Assembly: GCA_001788415.1 (NCBI GenBank)
Contig: MGBV01000099.1
Span: 34,430 to 71,294 of the forward strand
Length of the DNA: 36,865 nt
Direction: 5' to 3'
Source: Candidatus Rokubacteria bacterium GWC2_70_16
Lineage (GTDB): Bacteria > Methylomirabilota > Methylomirabilia > Rokubacteriales > CSP1-6
The notes under the pieces were generated by a model that saw only the letters and a list, made by a program, of their open reading frames with translations, was not told where the DNA came from and searched no databases. Each line of letters starts with the position of its first letter. Within the stretch, counting starts at the first letter, position 1. Below, piece after piece: positions 7,444 to 16,329 of the stretch. Both the position numbers and the translations under genes were made by a program.

Positions 7444-8856
7444 ATGCTGATGGTGCAGCTGGCCTGTCCCAGGTGCGGCTTCGTCATCGAGCAGTACGGG
7501 GCCGCCCAGCTGGAGGCGGACACCCAGAAGCAGAAGCGCTACCAGTACCTCAGGAAGAAGCAGACCCTCTGCCCGAGCTGCCTCAGCCAAACCGCCAAGC
7601 TCGAGGAGCGCCGGGTGGAGGTGGAGGCTGGGCCCCAGGCCGAGCTCATGGCCGAGGCCGAGGCGCCGCCCGAGGCGGTACCTGCGGGCGAGGCCGTCGC
7701 GCCGACGCCGCTATGCGACGAGCTGGAGCGCGGGCCCTGGCCCAGCCACGTGACCGAGCTCAAGCAGACGCGGTACCACATGCAGATGTACGAGGAGGGC
7801 CTCCGCCAGAAGCGAACCCAGTGGGGGTTCGGCGGTTACACCTCGATTCCCGGTGTGGCCTCCGGGATCCTCATGCGGGCCTCGGCCCGGCCCGACATCG
7901 CCAAGGGCGCCAACCTGGTCCGCGCCTTCTGTCCCAGCGGGACGTTCTACTCCACGCAGACCTTCCGGGCCCTCTGCGACGTGGCGGACCGCCACGGCTA
8001 CGGCATCCTGCACCTCCATGCCACGACCTGCGACATCGAGGTCCTGGGGGTGCCCAAGGAGGAGCTCCGGGCGACGGTGGACGAGCTGGTGGCGGCCGGC
8101 CTGGACGTGGGCTCCACCGGGGATGCCTACCGCAACTGCCAGGAGTGCATCGGCCCCTTGCGCTGCGAGATGGTCCTGGTGGACTCGGTGGCCATGCGCC
8201 AGGCCTACTTCACGCGCTTCCTGGACGACGTCCAGTACCCGCGCTTCCCCCACAAGATCAAGTTCAAGCTCTCGGGGTGCCCCAACGACTGCACGCGCTC
8301 GCAGCAGAAGGGGGACATCGCCATCGTCGGGGTGTTCCGGGATCCGCCGACGATCGACGCGGCCCGGCTCGAGGGCTGGGTCGCTGGGGGCGGGGACATC
8401 GCCCACATCGTCAGGATGTGCCCGACGCGAGCCATGGAGTGGGACGGCCGGCGGCTGGCCATCGACGCCGACGGCTGCGTCCGCTGCATGTACTGCATCA
8501 ACAAGTGCCCGGCCGTCCGCCCGGGGGGCGATCGCGGCGTGGCCGTCCTGGCCGGCGGCAAGATGCGGGGCAAGTATGGGCCCCTCCAGCCCTTCGTCAT
8601 CGCGCCATTCGTCCCCGCCGTCCCGCCGGACTTCACGGAGGTCTTCGACCTCTGCGCCAAGATCACCGATGTCTACGACGAGCACGCGCGCCGCAAGGAG
8701 CGGCTGGGGGACTTCATCTACCGCACGGGGATCGACCAGTTCTGCCGCCTGGTCGGCGTGCCGTCGGCCCCTCAGCAGATGGTCTCTCCCCGCATCAATC
8801 CCTTCTACCACTGGACGCCCGAAGAGCTGCAGGCCTCCCGGAAGGAGGCCGACTGA
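7444..8856 (+). CDS. dsrA: Dissimilatory sulfite reductase alpha subunit, copy 2, with N-terminal CxxC...CxxC extension
   Basis: ERGPWPSHV, ECIGPLRC, SGCPNDC, CVRCMYCINKCP; N-terminal MLMVQLACPRCGFVIEQY...LCPSCLSQT. Confidence 0.95.
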   Translation: MLMVQLACPRCGFVIEQYGAAQLEADTQKQKRYQYLRKKQTLCPSCLSQTAKLEERRVEVEAGPQAELMAEAEAPPEAVPAGEAVAPTPLCDELERGPWPSHVTELKQTRYHMQMYEEGLRQKRTQWGFGGYTSIPGVASGILMRASARPDIAKGANLVRAFCPSGTFYSTQTFRALCDVADRHGYGILHLHATTCDIEVLGVPKEELRATVDELVAAGLDVGSTGDAYRNCQECIGPLRCEMVLVDSVAMRQAYFTRFLDDVQYPRFPHKIKFKLSGCPNDCTRSQQKGDIAIVGVFRDPPTIDAARLEGWVAGGGDIAHIVRMCPTRAMEWDGRRLAIDADGCVRCMYCINKCPAVRPGGDRGVAVLAGGKMRGKYGPLQPFVIAPFVPAVPPDFTEVFDLCAKITDVYDEHARRKERLGDFIYRTGIDQFCRLVGVPSAPQQMVSPRINPFYHWTPEELQASRKEAD

Positions 8857-9908
8857 TGCCGGGCGTCGGCCTCCCCCCGCTCGAACGGAACCTGCCGCCC
8901 ATCGTCCTCCGCAACTACGGCAAGTGGCTGGACCACGAAGAGCCGAGACCGGGCGTCCTCAAGCATGTGGCCGAGAGCGGCGAGGCATGCTACACCGTGC
9001 GCGCCGGGATGCCGACGAATGCGCGGGTCTCCACCACGCTCGCCCGCAAGATCGCGGACCTCGCGGACGACTTCGCCGGCGGGCACCTGCGCCTGACCCG
9101 GCGCCACAGCCTGGAGCTGGTCGGAGTGGACCCGGCCCGGATCGACGAGCTGATCGAGCGGCTCCGGGGTCTCGGGCTGCCCGTGGGCGGCACCGGCCGG
9201 ACATTCCGCAACACGGTGTCCTGCACCGGCTGGATCCACTGCCAGTTCGCTGCCACCGATGCCCCGGCGGTGGCCAAGGCCATCTCCGACGAGCTGTACG
9301 AGGACTTCCTCACCGAGCGCTACCCGGCCAAGCTCAAGATCTCCATCTCCGGCTGCGTGAACCAGTGCGGCGAGGGGTCCACCGCCGACATCGGGATCGT
9401 CGGCATCCACCGGGACCTGCCCCGGGTCATCGACGAGGAGGTGGCCCGCTGCGAGATCCCGCTGATCGTCTCGGTCTGCCCCACCGGCGCCATCAGGCCC
9501 AAGCCGCCGAAGAGCGTCCAGGTGGATCCCGAGCGCTGCATCCACTGCGTGGCCTGCGCCGCGCCGTGCCAGGGGATGCAGATCGGCGACCCCGACACCG
9601 ACGGCGTCGCGGTCGTGGTTGGCGGCAAGGCGGGCAACTCGGGGAACGGCCCGGCCTTCGCCAAGTTCGTGATCCCCTACCTCCCGAACAGCCCGCCGCG
9701 CTGGCCCGAGGTCACGCGGGCGGTGAGGCAGATCGTGGAGGTGTGGGTGAAGGGAGCCCGGCGGGACGAGCGGATCGGCGACTGGATCGCGCGGATCGGC
9801 TGGGACAAGTTCTTCGAGAAGGCCGGGCTGCCGATGAGCGACAAGCTCCTCGACGGCTACGTCCTCTGGCCCATGTCGGCCCGTACCGGGGTGCGGTTCC
9901 ACTGGTAG
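8856..9908 (+). CDS. dsrB: Dissimilatory sulfite reductase beta subunit, copy 2
   Basis: MPGVGLPPLERNLPPIVLRNYGKWLDHEEPRPGVLKHVAESGEACYTVRAG, CTGWIHC, SGCVNQCGEG, CIHCVACAAPC; ATG overlaps dsrA2 TGA. Confidence 0.95.
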   Translation: MPGVGLPPLERNLPPIVLRNYGKWLDHEEPRPGVLKHVAESGEACYTVRAGMPTNARVSTTLARKIADLADDFAGGHLRLTRRHSLELVGVDPARIDELIERLRGLGLPVGGTGRTFRNTVSCTGWIHCQFAATDAPAVAKAISDELYEDFLTERYPAKLKISISGCVNQCGEGSTADIGIVGIHRDLPRVIDEEVARCEIPLIVSVCPTGAIRPKPPKSVQVDPERCIHCVACAAPCQGMQIGDPDTDGVAVVVGGKAGNSGNGPAFAKFVIPYLPNSPPRWPEVTRAVRQIVEVWVKGARRDERIGDWIARIGWDKFFEKAGLPMSDKLLDGYVLWPMSARTGVRFHW

Positions 9909-9941
9909 CTCAGGTCCCTCGCACGAGAGGAGAGAACGGCC

Positions 9942-10259
9942 ATGGCGACGGTAGAGCTCGAAGGCAAGACGATGGAGCTGGACGAGGATGGGTTCCTGCA
10001 GAATCCGGATCTCTGGTCCGAGACGGTGGCCCAGTACTTCGCCGACCAGGAGGGGCTGGGGCAGCTCACGGACGAGCACTGGAAGGTGGTGAAGATGATC
10101 CGCGGCTACTACCTGCAGTTCGGCGTCGCCCCCATGATCCGCAAGGTCGTCAAGGACACCGGCTTCGACCTCAAGTACATCTACCAGCTCTTCCCCTCGG
10201 GGCCGGCCAAGGGGGCCTGCAAGGTCGCCGGGCTCCCCAAGCCCACGGGCTGCGTGTAG
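9942..10259 (+). CDS. dsrC: DsrC sulfur carrier protein
   Basis: C-terminal swinging arm GACKVAGLPKPTGCV with both conserved cysteines (C-X10-C-V end). Confidence 0.95.
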   Translation: MATVELEGKTMELDEDGFLQNPDLWSETVAQYFADQEGLGQLTDEHWKVVKMIRGYYLQFGVAPMIRKVVKDTGFDLKYIYQLFPSGPAKGACKVAGLPKPTGCV

Positions 10260-10275
10260 GCGGGCGGAGGCTCGG

Positions 10276-10851
10276 GTGACGCTGCCCGCGGGCGCCCGCG
10301 CGGCGGGCGGGCCAGGTCTCGAGGCGCTGGCGGCACGGCGGAGCGCCATTGCCGGCCGGTGGCTGGCGCTGACGCTCGAGGGCTACCCGGCCCCCACCGC
10401 GCGCCTGCTGGCGCGCGAGACGGACCCCTTCCGCAACCCCGTCGGGCACACCCTCAGGCAGGCGCTGTCTGGCCTCGCGGAGGAGCTTGTCGGGGCCATG
10501 GACCCCGCCAGGGTCGCCGCCCTCCTGGACAGCGTCGTGAGGATCCGCGCCGTCCAGGACGTGAGCGCGAAGGAGGCGGTGAGCTTCGTGTTCCTGGCCA
10601 GGCAGGCCCTTCGCGAAGAGATCGACAGCGGCGGGGGACTGCCGGCCGGAGACGGGCTGGCGGCCGTGGAGGCGCGGGTCGACGAGATGGCGCTCTCGGC
10701 CTTCGACCTGTTCATGCGCTGCCGCGAGCAGATCCACGCGATCCGGGCCGACGAGGCCCGACGCCGGACGGCTCTCCTGGACCGCATCCGCGAGCGGGCC
10801 GGCCGGCCCGGGAGCGAGCCCGCCGGGGCGGACCCGGGAACTGCGCCGTGA
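10276..10851 (+). CDS. RsbRD N-terminal domain-like protein associated with dsr
   Basis: All-helical protein (RSAIAGRWLALTLEGYP...DPFRNPVGHTLRQALSGLAEEL); position between dsrC and dsrM resembles RsbRD_N proteins of dsr loci. Confidence 0.65.
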   Translation: MTLPAGARAAGGPGLEALAARRSAIAGRWLALTLEGYPAPTARLLARETDPFRNPVGHTLRQALSGLAEELVGAMDPARVAALLDSVVRIRAVQDVSAKEAVSFVFLARQALREEIDSGGGLPAGDGLAAVEARVDEMALSAFDLFMRCREQIHAIRADEARRRTALLDRIRERAGRPGSEPAGADPGTAP

Positions 10852-11840
10852 GCGCGCTGGCCCCCCTGGCCCTCGTCCTGCTCCTGGCCGGGCTGGCCCT
10901 GGCCGGCGGGCAGTTCTCCGGGCTCCGCCCCGTGCTCGGCGTGCTCCTCCCCTACGCGGCCTTCGTCACCTTCCTCCTCGGGGTGTGCCATCGCATCCTC
11001 GTGTGGGTGCGAGCGCCTGTCCCCTTCCGCATCCCCACCACCTGCGGCCAGCAGCGCTCCCTGCCCTGGATCAGGCAGAGCCGCATCGAGAACCCGTCCT
11101 CGACAGCTGGCGTCGTGGCGCGCATGGCGCTGGAGGTGTGTCTGTTCCGGTCGCTGCTCCGCGGCAGCCGGGCCGAGCTGCGGGAAGGGCCCCGGCTGGT
11201 GTACGCCGACGACCGGCTCCTGTGGCTGGCGGCGCTGGCCTTCCACTGGTCGCTTCTCGTCGTCGTCCTGAGACACCTGCGCTTCGTCCTGGAGCCAGTG
11301 CCCGCGGCGATCCGCACGCTGGCCGCGGTGGACGGGTTCTTCCAGCTGGGCGCCCCGGGGCTCTACGCCACGGATGTCGTCCTCGTGGCCGCGCTGGGCT
11401 ATCTCCTCTGGCGGAGGCTCGCAAACCCGCAGCTCCGGTACCTGTCGCTGTCCGCCGACTACTTCGCGCTCTACCTGCTGCTGGGGCTGGCCGCCTCCGG
11501 CCTGCTCATGCGGCATGTGGTCCGGACGGACGTCGTGGCGGTGAAGCAGCTCGCCCTCGGCCTCGTGACCCTGTCCCCCATTGTCCCCGAGGGCGTGGGC
11601 TCCCTGGCGCTCCTGCACCTCGTCCTCCTGAGCACGCTCGCCGCCTACTTCCCCTTCAGCAAGCTCATGCACATGGGCGGCATCTTCCTGAGCCCGACGC
11701 GGAACCTGGCCAATACGAGCCGGGCGCATCGCCACGTCAACCCCTGGAACGCGCCCGTCGCCACCCACAGCTACGAGGAGTGGGAGGACGAGTTCCGGGA
11801 CAAGATCAGGGCGGCCGGCCTGCCGCTCGAGAAGGGATAG
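10848..11840 (+). CDS. dsrM: DsrM, membrane cytochrome b subunit of the DsrMKJOP complex
   Basis: Multiple TM segments, NarI-like; LHLVLLSTLAAYFPFSKLMHMGGIFLSPTRN; GTG start overlaps upstream stop. Confidence 0.9.
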   Translation: MSALAPLALVLLLAGLALAGGQFSGLRPVLGVLLPYAAFVTFLLGVCHRILVWVRAPVPFRIPTTCGQQRSLPWIRQSRIENPSSTAGVVARMALEVCLFRSLLRGSRAELREGPRLVYADDRLLWLAALAFHWSLLVVVLRHLRFVLEPVPAAIRTLAAVDGFFQLGAPGLYATDVVLVAALGYLLWRRLANPQLRYLSLSADYFALYLLLGLAASGLLMRHVVRTDVVAVKQLALGLVTLSPIVPEGVGSLALLHLVLLSTLAAYFPFSKLMHMGGIFLSPTRNLANTSRAHRHVNPWNAPVATHSYEEWEDEFRDKIRAAGLPLEKG

Positions 11841-11842
11841 CC

Positions 11843-13462
11843 ATGGCGGAAGAGGCCCCGGCCCCCGCGCAGCTCGCGCAGGTCGACTACCGGCCGCCGG
11901 CGCGGGACTGGCGGGAGGCCGCCGTCGACTTCCGCAAGGGGACCTACTGCTACAGCGCCGCGCCCAAGAACCTCCAGTACCTGGGGCTGCCCAATCCGCG
12001 ACCGTGGCAGCCCCACGACGCGGACTGGAAGCTCCCCCCCGACTGGAAGCAGACCATCCTCGCGGGCATGAAGGACAGGCTCGAGCGCTTCCGGTCCTTC
12101 CGCCTGTTCATGGACATCTGCGTGCGCTGCGGGGCCTGCGCCGACAAGTGCCACTTCTACCTCGGCACCGGCGACCCCAAGAACATGCCGGTGTTGAGGG
12201 CCGAGCTGATGCGCTCGGTGTACCGGCGCTACTTCACCCTGCCCGGCCGGCTGCTGGGCGGGCTCGCGGGCGGGCGGGAGCTCACCGAGGACGTGCTCAA
12301 GGAGTGGTTCTACTACTACCACCAGTGCACGGAGTGCCGCCGCTGCTCGGTCTTCTGCCCCTTCGGGATCGACACGGCGGAAGTGACCATGATGGGGCGC
12401 GAGCTGCTGACCCTGGTGGGCTGCAACATCAACTGGATCCTCGAGCCGGCGGCGAATTGCTACCGGACGGGCAACCACCTCGGGATCCAGCCCCATGCCT
12501 TCAAGGACAGCGTCGACTTCGCCGTGGACGAGCTGGAGGAGATGACCGGCATCCGCGTGGAGGCTCCCATCAACAAGAAGGGCGCCGAGATCCTGTACGT
12601 GATCCCGTCGGCGGAGACCTTCGGGACGCCCCACTACTACACGCTCCTGGGCACGCTGCTCCTCTTCCACGCCATCGGTCTGGACTACACGCTCAGCGCG
12701 TATGCCTCCGAGGGCGGCAACTTCGGCCTCTTCACCTCCCACGAGGTGATGAAGCGGCTGAACGCCAAGATCTACGCCGAGGCCCGGCGGCTGGGGGTCA
12801 AGTGGATCCTCGGCGGCGAGTGCGGCCACATGTGGCGCGTCGTGCACCAGTACATGGACACCATGAACGGCCCGGCGGACTTCCTGGAGGAGCCCGTCTC
12901 GCCGGTGACGGGCACGCGGTTCGAGCAGGCGCGGTCCACGAAGATGGTGCACATCTGCGAGTTCACGGCCGATCTCATCCGCGAGGGCAAGCTCCGGCTC
13001 GACCCCCGGCGGAACGACCACTGGGTCGCGACCTTCCACGACTCCTGCAACCCGGCCCGGGCCATGGGGCTCCTCGAGGAGCCGCGCTACATCCTCCGGA
13101 GCGTGTGCCAGCGCTTCCACGAGATGCCCGAGAGCACCATCCGGGAGCGGACCTTCTGCTGCGGCAGCGGGTCGGGTCTCGGCACGGACGAGAATTTCGA
13201 GATGCGCATGCGGGGCGGCTTCCCCCGGGCCAATGCCGTGAGGCATGTGCAAGACCGGTTCGGCGTGAACCTGGTGGCGTGCATCTGCGCCATCGACAAG
13301 GCCACGCTCCCGCCGCTCCTGGAGTACTGGGTGCCGGGGATGAACGTGGCCGGCGTGCACGAGCTCGTGGGCAATGCCCTCGTGGTCGACGGCGAGAAGG
13401 CGCGGACCCAGGACCTGCGCGGCCAGCCCCTGGTCTCGCCGGAGGCACCCGCCGGTGCGTGA
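11843..13462 (+). CDS. dsrK: DsrK, HdrD-like Fe-S subunit
   Basis: CVRCGACADKCHFYLGTGD, CTECRRCSVFCPFGID, CCGSGSG and related CCG-domain motifs; ATG 11843 inside ORF 10985..13462. Confidence 0.93.
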   Translation: MAEEAPAPAQLAQVDYRPPARDWREAAVDFRKGTYCYSAAPKNLQYLGLPNPRPWQPHDADWKLPPDWKQTILAGMKDRLERFRSFRLFMDICVRCGACADKCHFYLGTGDPKNMPVLRAELMRSVYRRYFTLPGRLLGGLAGGRELTEDVLKEWFYYYHQCTECRRCSVFCPFGIDTAEVTMMGRELLTLVGCNINWILEPAANCYRTGNHLGIQPHAFKDSVDFAVDELEEMTGIRVEAPINKKGAEILYVIPSAETFGTPHYYTLLGTLLLFHAIGLDYTLSAYASEGGNFGLFTSHEVMKRLNAKIYAEARRLGVKWILGGECGHMWRVVHQYMDTMNGPADFLEEPVSPVTGTRFEQARSTKMVHICEFTADLIREGKLRLDPRRNDHWVATFHDSCNPARAMGLLEEPRYILRSVCQRFHEMPESTIRERTFCCGSGSGLGTDENFEMRMRGGFPRANAVRHVQDRFGVNLVACICAIDKATLPPLLEYWVPGMNVAGVHELVGNALVVDGEKARTQDLRGQPLVSPEAPAGA

Positions 13463-13850
13463 CCGGGGTTTGCTGGTCGGCGGCCTGGCCCTCTTCGTGG
13501 CCGTGATCACCTTCCCGGTCTGGTACAACGTCGCCGCCGGGACGCCCACGCGGGGCCCCGAGCCCGTGCGCCCCGCCGGGACCGGGCGCTGCGTTGGGCC
13601 CACGGAGTACATGCGCGCTTCCCACATGAGCCTGCTCATGGCGTGGCGCGACGACGTGGTGCGAGGGCAGGACCGCAACTTCGTGGGCCCCGACGGGAAG
13701 ACCTACGCCAAGAGCCTCACGCGCACCTGTCTCGGCTGTCACACCAGCAAGGCGGAGTTCTGCGACCGCTGCCACGACTACGGCGCCGTGAAGCTCACCT
13801 GCTGGGAGTGCCACATCGACCCCGCCTCACTCCGGAAGGCTCAGCGATGA
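13455..13850 (+). CDS. dsrJ: DsrJ, triheme c-type cytochrome
   Basis: CLGCH, CDRCH, CWECH motifs; single N-terminal TM; GTG start 13455; between dsrK and dsrO. Confidence 0.9.
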   Translation: MRDRGLLVGGLALFVAVITFPVWYNVAAGTPTRGPEPVRPAGTGRCVGPTEYMRASHMSLLMAWRDDVVRGQDRNFVGPDGKTYAKSLTRTCLGCHTSKAEFCDRCHDYGAVKLTCWECHIDPASLRKAQR

Positions 13851-14614
13851 GCATGGATCGCCGGGCTTTCCTGGGCGCGGCCGGGCTCTCCGCGCTGGCC
13901 ATGACCGGGACCCAGTCCCTCGAGGCCCTGGCCGGCGCCGGCCGCCCGGAGACAACGCCCGAGGGGCGCCGCGCCCCGCGCTGGGGCATGGTCATCGATC
14001 TGCGGAAATGCCTCGAGGACCGGGGCTGCACCGATTGCATCGCCGCCTGCGAACGCGCGCACAACGTGCCGCGGCTCGAGTCGCGGGCCCACGAGGTGAA
14101 GTGGATCTGGCGGGAGCCCTACGAGCGGGCCTTCGCCCAGCGCGGGAGCGGGTACGGGGACGAGGCCCTCAGGGGCAAGCGCGTCCCCGTGCTCTGCAAC
14201 CACTGCGACAATCCCCCGTGCGTGCGCGTGTGCCCCGTCAAGGCCACGTGGAAGCGGGGAGACGGCATCGTCATGATGGACTGGCACCGCTGCATCGGCT
14301 GCCGCTACTGCATGGCGGCCTGTCCCTACGGGGCGCGGAGCTTCAACTGGCTCGACCCGCGCCCCCGGGTCAAGGAGGTGAACCCGGATTTCCCCACGCG
14401 GACCAGAGGGGTCGTCGAGAAATGCAACTTCTGCGAGGAGCGGCTCGCCCAGGGGCGCGGGCCGGCCTGCGTGGAGGCGTGCCGGGAGCGGGCCCTGACT
14501 TTCGGGGACCTGCGGGACCCCGGCTCGGAGGTGCGCGGGCTCTTGCGGAGCCGTCACGCCATGAGGCGGAAGCCCGAGCTCGGCACCGAGCCGAGCGTCT
14601 ACTACCTGGCATGA
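13847..14614 (+). CDS. dsrO: DsrO, periplasmic Fe-S protein
   Basis: Tat-like MSMDRRAFLGAAG leader; CTDCIAACERAHN, CNHCDNPPCVRVCPVKAT, CIGCRYCMAACPYGAR. Confidence 0.93.
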   Translation: MSMDRRAFLGAAGLSALAMTGTQSLEALAGAGRPETTPEGRRAPRWGMVIDLRKCLEDRGCTDCIAACERAHNVPRLESRAHEVKWIWREPYERAFAQRGSGYGDEALRGKRVPVLCNHCDNPPCVRVCPVKATWKRGDGIVMMDWHRCIGCRYCMAACPYGARSFNWLDPRPRVKEVNPDFPTRTRGVVEKCNFCEERLAQGRGPACVEACRERALTFGDLRDPGSEVRGLLRSRHAMRRKPELGTEPSVYYLA

Positions 14615-14632
14615 GGAGGCAGGGAGGCGGCC

Positions 14633-15832
14633 GTGCTTGACAAGGGGCTCAGTGGGGGCGGGCGGTACTGGGCCTGGCTCGGCGCCCTGGCCGCGCTGAT
14701 CGTCGCGGGCGCGCTGGCCTACCAGCGGCAGCTCACGCTGGGGCTGGGGATCACGGGGCTGAGCCGGGATGTGACCTGGGGTCTCTACATCGCCCAGTTC
14801 ACCTTCCTGGTCGGGGTCGCGGCCTCGGCCGTCGTGGTGGTCCTGCCCTATTACCTGCACGACTACCGCGTCTTCGGCAAGATCACGATCCTCGGCGAAT
14901 GCCTCGCCGTCTCCGCCGTGGCCATGTGCCTGCTCTTCGTCTTCGTGGACATGGGCCAGCCCGCGCGCGCGCTGAACGTGCTCCTGTACCCGACGCCCAA
15001 CTCCATCATGTTCTGGGACATGCTCGTGCTCGCCGGCTACCTGGCGCTCAACGCCGTCATCGCCCGGGCCACGCTCTCGGCCGAGCACCGGGGCGTGCCG
15101 CCGCCCCGGTGGCTCCGGCCCGTCATCGTGCTCTCCATTCCCTGGGCCGTCAGCATCCACACGGTCACGGCGTTCCTGTACAGCGGGCTCCCCGGACGGC
15201 ACCTGTGGCTGACCGCGCTCCTGGCGCCGCGCTTCCTCGCCTCGGCCTTCGCCTCGGGGCCCGCCCTGCTGATCCTCCTGGCCATGCTCCTCCGCCGACT
15301 CACGGGCTTCGACGTCGGCCGGGAGGCCCTCCAGAAGCTCGGGCTGATCGTCGCCTACACGATGACCGTCAACGTGTTCTTCGTGCTGGTGGAGCTCTTC
15401 ACGGTCTTCTACAGCCAGGCGCCCGAGGCGATGCACCACTTCGAGTTCCTGTTCCTCGGACTCGAGGGCCAGGCGGGGCTGGTCCCGTGGATGTGGGCCT
15501 CGGTGGTCCTGGCCATGATGTCGCTGGGCCTGCTCCTCACGCCGCGCTGCCGCCAGGACATGCGGCTCCTGGCCGCCGCCTGCGCCATGGTGTTCGCCTC
15601 GCTGTGGATGGACAAGGGCCTCGGCCTCATCGTCGGCGGCTTCGTGCCCTCGCCCCTGGGAGAGGTGACGGGCTACGCCCCGACGCTGCCGGAGGTCGCC
15701 ATCGCGCTCGCCATCTGGGCCGTGGGCTCGCTGCTGGCCACCGTGCTCTTCAAGGTCGTCGCCGCCGTGAGGGGGGAGCCGAGTGGCCCCGACCCCCACT
15801 CCCGCTGGGCCCGGGCCCCCGTCGAGCCATGA
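14633..15832 (+). CDS. dsrP: DsrP, NrfD-family integral membrane protein
   Basis: About 10 hydrophobic segments, ITGLSRDVTWGLYIAQFTFLVGVAASAVVVVLPYYLHDY; locus context. Confidence 0.92.
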   Translation: MLDKGLSGGGRYWAWLGALAALIVAGALAYQRQLTLGLGITGLSRDVTWGLYIAQFTFLVGVAASAVVVVLPYYLHDYRVFGKITILGECLAVSAVAMCLLFVFVDMGQPARALNVLLYPTPNSIMFWDMLVLAGYLALNAVIARATLSAEHRGVPPPRWLRPVIVLSIPWAVSIHTVTAFLYSGLPGRHLWLTALLAPRFLASAFASGPALLILLAMLLRRLTGFDVGREALQKLGLIVAYTMTVNVFFVLVELFTVFYSQAPEAMHHFEFLFLGLEGQAGLVPWMWASVVLAMMSLGLLLTPRCRQDMRLLAAACAMVFASLWMDKGLGLIVGGFVPSPLGEVTGYAPTLPEVAIALAIWAVGSLLATVLFKVVAAVRGEPSGPDPHSRWARAPVEP

Positions 15833-16326
15833 AGGTCAGGCGCGAGAGCAAGTACGGCCTCCTCGGCCTGATCTTCCTGGCCCAGCAGGCGCCCGGCCGC
15901 GTGGTCGGGCTCAAGGAGATCGCGGCGCGCCAGGGGCTGCCCGAGCACTTCCTGGCCAAGATCTTCCCGAAATTCGTCCGCTACCGGCTGGTGAGGGCCT
16001 ACCGCGGCGCCACGCGAGGGTATGCCCTGGCGCGGGCCCCGGAGCACATCAAGCTCCGCGAAATTCTCGAGGCCATCGAGGGGCCCGAGGTGACCAACCA
16101 GTGCTTCTTCTGGGGCAGCGAGTGCGACGTGACCAACCCCTGCCCCGTGCATTGCCGGTGGAGAGAGATCCGGCCCTGGATCACCGACATCCTCGAGCGG
16201 ACCACGCTGCAGGAGCTGATCCTCAAGCAGTTGATGGTGAACGAGGTCACGGGCAAGGAGCGAGGGCCCGCTGACAGCCCCGCCGCGCCGGCCCGGATCG
16301 GTGAGCAGGCCTCAGGGAGCCCCTGA
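15829..16326 (+). CDS. Rrf2-family transcriptional regulator
   Basis: KVRRESKYGLLGLIFLAQQAPGRVVGLKEIAARQGLPEHFLAKIFPKF winged helix; Cys cluster CFFWGSECDVTNPCPVHC; ATG overlaps dsrP stop. Confidence 0.88.
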   Translation: MKVRRESKYGLLGLIFLAQQAPGRVVGLKEIAARQGLPEHFLAKIFPKFVRYRLVRAYRGATRGYALARAPEHIKLREILEAIEGPEVTNQCFFWGSECDVTNPCPVHCRWREIRPWITDILERTTLQELILKQLMVNEVTGKERGPADSPAAPARIGEQASGSP

Positions 16327-16329
16327 CGG

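Noticed and set aside
7473-8850. Upstream part of ORF 7473..9908, out of frame with dsrA2
   Set aside because: Only the section from 8856 onward (DsrB2) is real; the earlier part is an alternate frame of dsrA2.
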